From Lachnospiraceae bacterium UBA1721 (lineage in GTDB: Bacteria; Bacillota; Clostridia; Lachnospirales; Lachnospiraceae): DNA of 6,477 nucleotides. Position numbers and translations under genes: made by a program. The stretch lies in assembly GCA_002317155.1 (NCBI GenBank), contig DCIR01000072.1, positions 79,874-86,350 of the forward strand, given 5' to 3'. Under the pieces are notes generated by a model that did no database searches, was not told the origin of the DNA, and saw only the letters and a list, made by a program, of their open reading frames with translations. Below are positions 5,401 through 6,477 of the stretch, in pieces (position 1 is the first letter of the stretch; the number at the start of each line of letters is the position of its first letter).

Positions 5401-6477
5401 TTACTGAACGAACTCTCCGACTTCCTGGGTATACAGGATAGTCACCTCGATATTATCGAGATAAAAATCATATGTATTGTCCGGTGACTCCCAATAAAGT
5501 CTGAAGCTCTCGGGACTCATATTCGAATACATTGTCACATAGCCTTCACAGTGATACCACTTTCCGGCTTCCATGTCATAGCACGCCACACGGTTGTTCT
5601 CACCATCGGGATAATATGAAGATCCATCTACAGTGAATGTGGAAGTACATGAAACTGTCTGTCCGTCTTCTTCCATCATTACATCATAGCTTACCTTGAC
5701 AAGATATCCGTAATTCTCAAAATAGCCTTCTGAAAGCGACATACCGTTCCATGCATCCTGGCGCATTTTAACCACCATACATCCGGTACCGTCGCTTCCG
5801 CCATCTGCTACCAGACGAACAATACTGCTTCCAAAACCATTATAGGCATTAACCTGAGACTCATCGCTAAAGTCACTTGAAAGAATTGTCACATCCTCGG
5901 TAGGTACCTCACCAACCTCAGGATTTTCAAGTACACCCTCTTCATAAGTAATAGGTGCAGGTGCAACATAAGTAACTTCTGTATCACCGTAATAACCGGT
6001 AATGTCTACTGTGGTAACACTGTGGGCAGGAACAACCACCAGGCCGTCAACGCCTAGCTCTCCGAGAGACTTGTACATGTCCTCCTCTACACCTGCTCCG
6101 TTGTATACAGACTGATATACTGCACTATCCAGGATGGTGTAGTTATCTCCGCTAATATGATAAGCAACATCAAAATCAGTACTATTGACAAGTACTGCCG
6201 CGAGCTTGGTATTATTATCGTTTGCACATACGGTGTACTTGATTTTAGGCTGATCGTTTGTAGCCGCAATTCTCTGATAACCCGGTCTGATAAACTCTGA
6301 GTAATGACGAAGAGCATAATACTTTGCAGTAAGTCTCCACTCTCCGGAGTTATTGATTTCCATCAGGTCTGCGCTGTCAAATCTATCAGGAGTAGAATCT
6401 GCCCAGATAGCACTCCAATAGATATATGCGTTCATCTCAGCATTGTTAAGAGAGCTCCATATAAGCTCTGCTGTCTC
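5401..6477 (-). CDS. Secreted GH30-like glycanase with CBM4/9/22 module, 5' end cut by window
   Basis: The reading frame is open to the right edge, leaving the last 358 residues; signal peptide and catalytic acids are outside. Residues 1-70 match the end of a GH30-type (glucuronoxylanase/endoxylanase) barrel: NAYIYW (16-21) and AKYYALRHYSEFIRPGYQRI (51-70). Residues 71-160 are the companion beta-sandwich, ending VVPAHSVTTVDITGYY, like the GH30 C-terminal domain. A Pro/Glu-rich linker (about 170-193) leads to residues 195-347, which resemble the CBM4/9/22 fold: LSSDFSDE, MRQDAWNGMSLSEGYF and FYLDNIEVTI. CBM22 members bind xylan, so xylan is the likely but unproven substrate. There is no dockerin, SLH or sortase signal at the end, suggesting a free secreted enzyme. 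A methionine at residue 15 of this fragment is internal to the domain and not a start. GH30 assignment is moderate; related clan-A families are possible. Confidence 0.8.
   Translation of the reverse strand, partial: ETAELIWSSLNNAEMNAYIYWSAIWADSTPDRFDSADLMEINNSGEWRLTAKYYALRHYSEFIRPGYQRIAATNDQPKIKYTVCANDNNTKLAAVLVNSTDFDVAYHISGDNYTILDSAVYQSVYNGAGVEEDMYKSLGELGVDGLVVVPAHSVTTVDITGYYGDTEVTYVAPAPITYEEGVLENPEVGEVPTEDVTILSSDFSDESQVNAYNGFGSSIVRLVADGGSDGTGCMVVKMRQDAWNGMSLSEGYFENYGYLVKVSYDVMMEEDGQTVSCTSTFTVDGSSYYPDGENNRVACYDMEAGKWYHCEGYVTMYSNMSPESFRLYWESPDNTYDFYLDNIEVTILYTQEVGEFVQ

Noticed and set aside
5446..5460. 15-base palindrome CTCGATATTATCGAG as an operator or terminator
   Set aside because: It lies inside the coding sequence for the FYLDNIEV strand of the binding module, with no T-run on the minus strand; chance codon pairing is enough.
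6436..6477. The ATG at 6435 as the start of the glycanase gene
   Set aside because: The frame stays open upstream to the window edge, the 14 extra codons read as continuing barrel helix, and no ribosome-binding site precedes the ATG.

Overview
This window looks like chromosomal DNA of an anaerobic, plant-polysaccharide-degrading Firmicute, most likely Lachnospiraceae (Butyrivibrio/Pseudobutyrivibrio/Roseburia-like). The base composition is moderately AT-rich and the ribosome-binding sites are strong GGAGG/AAGGAG types. The gene content also fits: a divergent clostridial-type ThyX beside a folate-linked DHFR, a TIR protein with a DUF6273-like ectodomain, and a xylanase-like secreted enzyme. 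The genus is inferred, not shown.

All five genes lie on the minus strand, so transcription runs from high to low coordinates. In that order they are: (1) the C-terminal part of a secreted GH30-like glycanase with a CBM4/9/22-type carbohydrate-binding module, cut by the right edge; (2) 26 bases later, a single-pass membrane protein with a cytoplasmic TIR domain, a transmembrane helix, a low-complexity Gly/Ser/Thr/Asn linker and a DUF6273-like ectodomain; (3) after an 83-base gap with an extended -10 promoter, a beta-CASP metallo-beta-lactamase ribonuclease; (4) 13 bases later, a flavin-dependent thymidylate synthase (thyX); (5) overlapping it by one base (TAATG), dihydrofolate reductase (folA); (6) after a 177-base gap with a near-consensus promoter and a long imperfect stem-loop, the first 289 codons of a branched-chain amino acid aminotransferase (ilvE), cut by the left edge.

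The beta-CASP RNase, thyX and folA appear to form one transcription unit. thyX and folA are probably translationally coupled and share the reduced-folate pool needed for dTMP synthesis. The glycanase and TIR genes may be co-transcribed, since no terminator or clear promoter separates them. I found no convincing Rho-independent terminator, RNA gene, mobile element or CRISPR array. No gene-free stretch exceeds 300 bases.

The items most worth a second look are the TIR transmembrane receptor-like protein beside a xylanase gene, the ThyX with an altered signature motif and a C-terminal cysteine cluster, and the three-tier stem-loop at the expected 5' end of the ilvE mRNA. None proves a new system; each comes with a decisive test.
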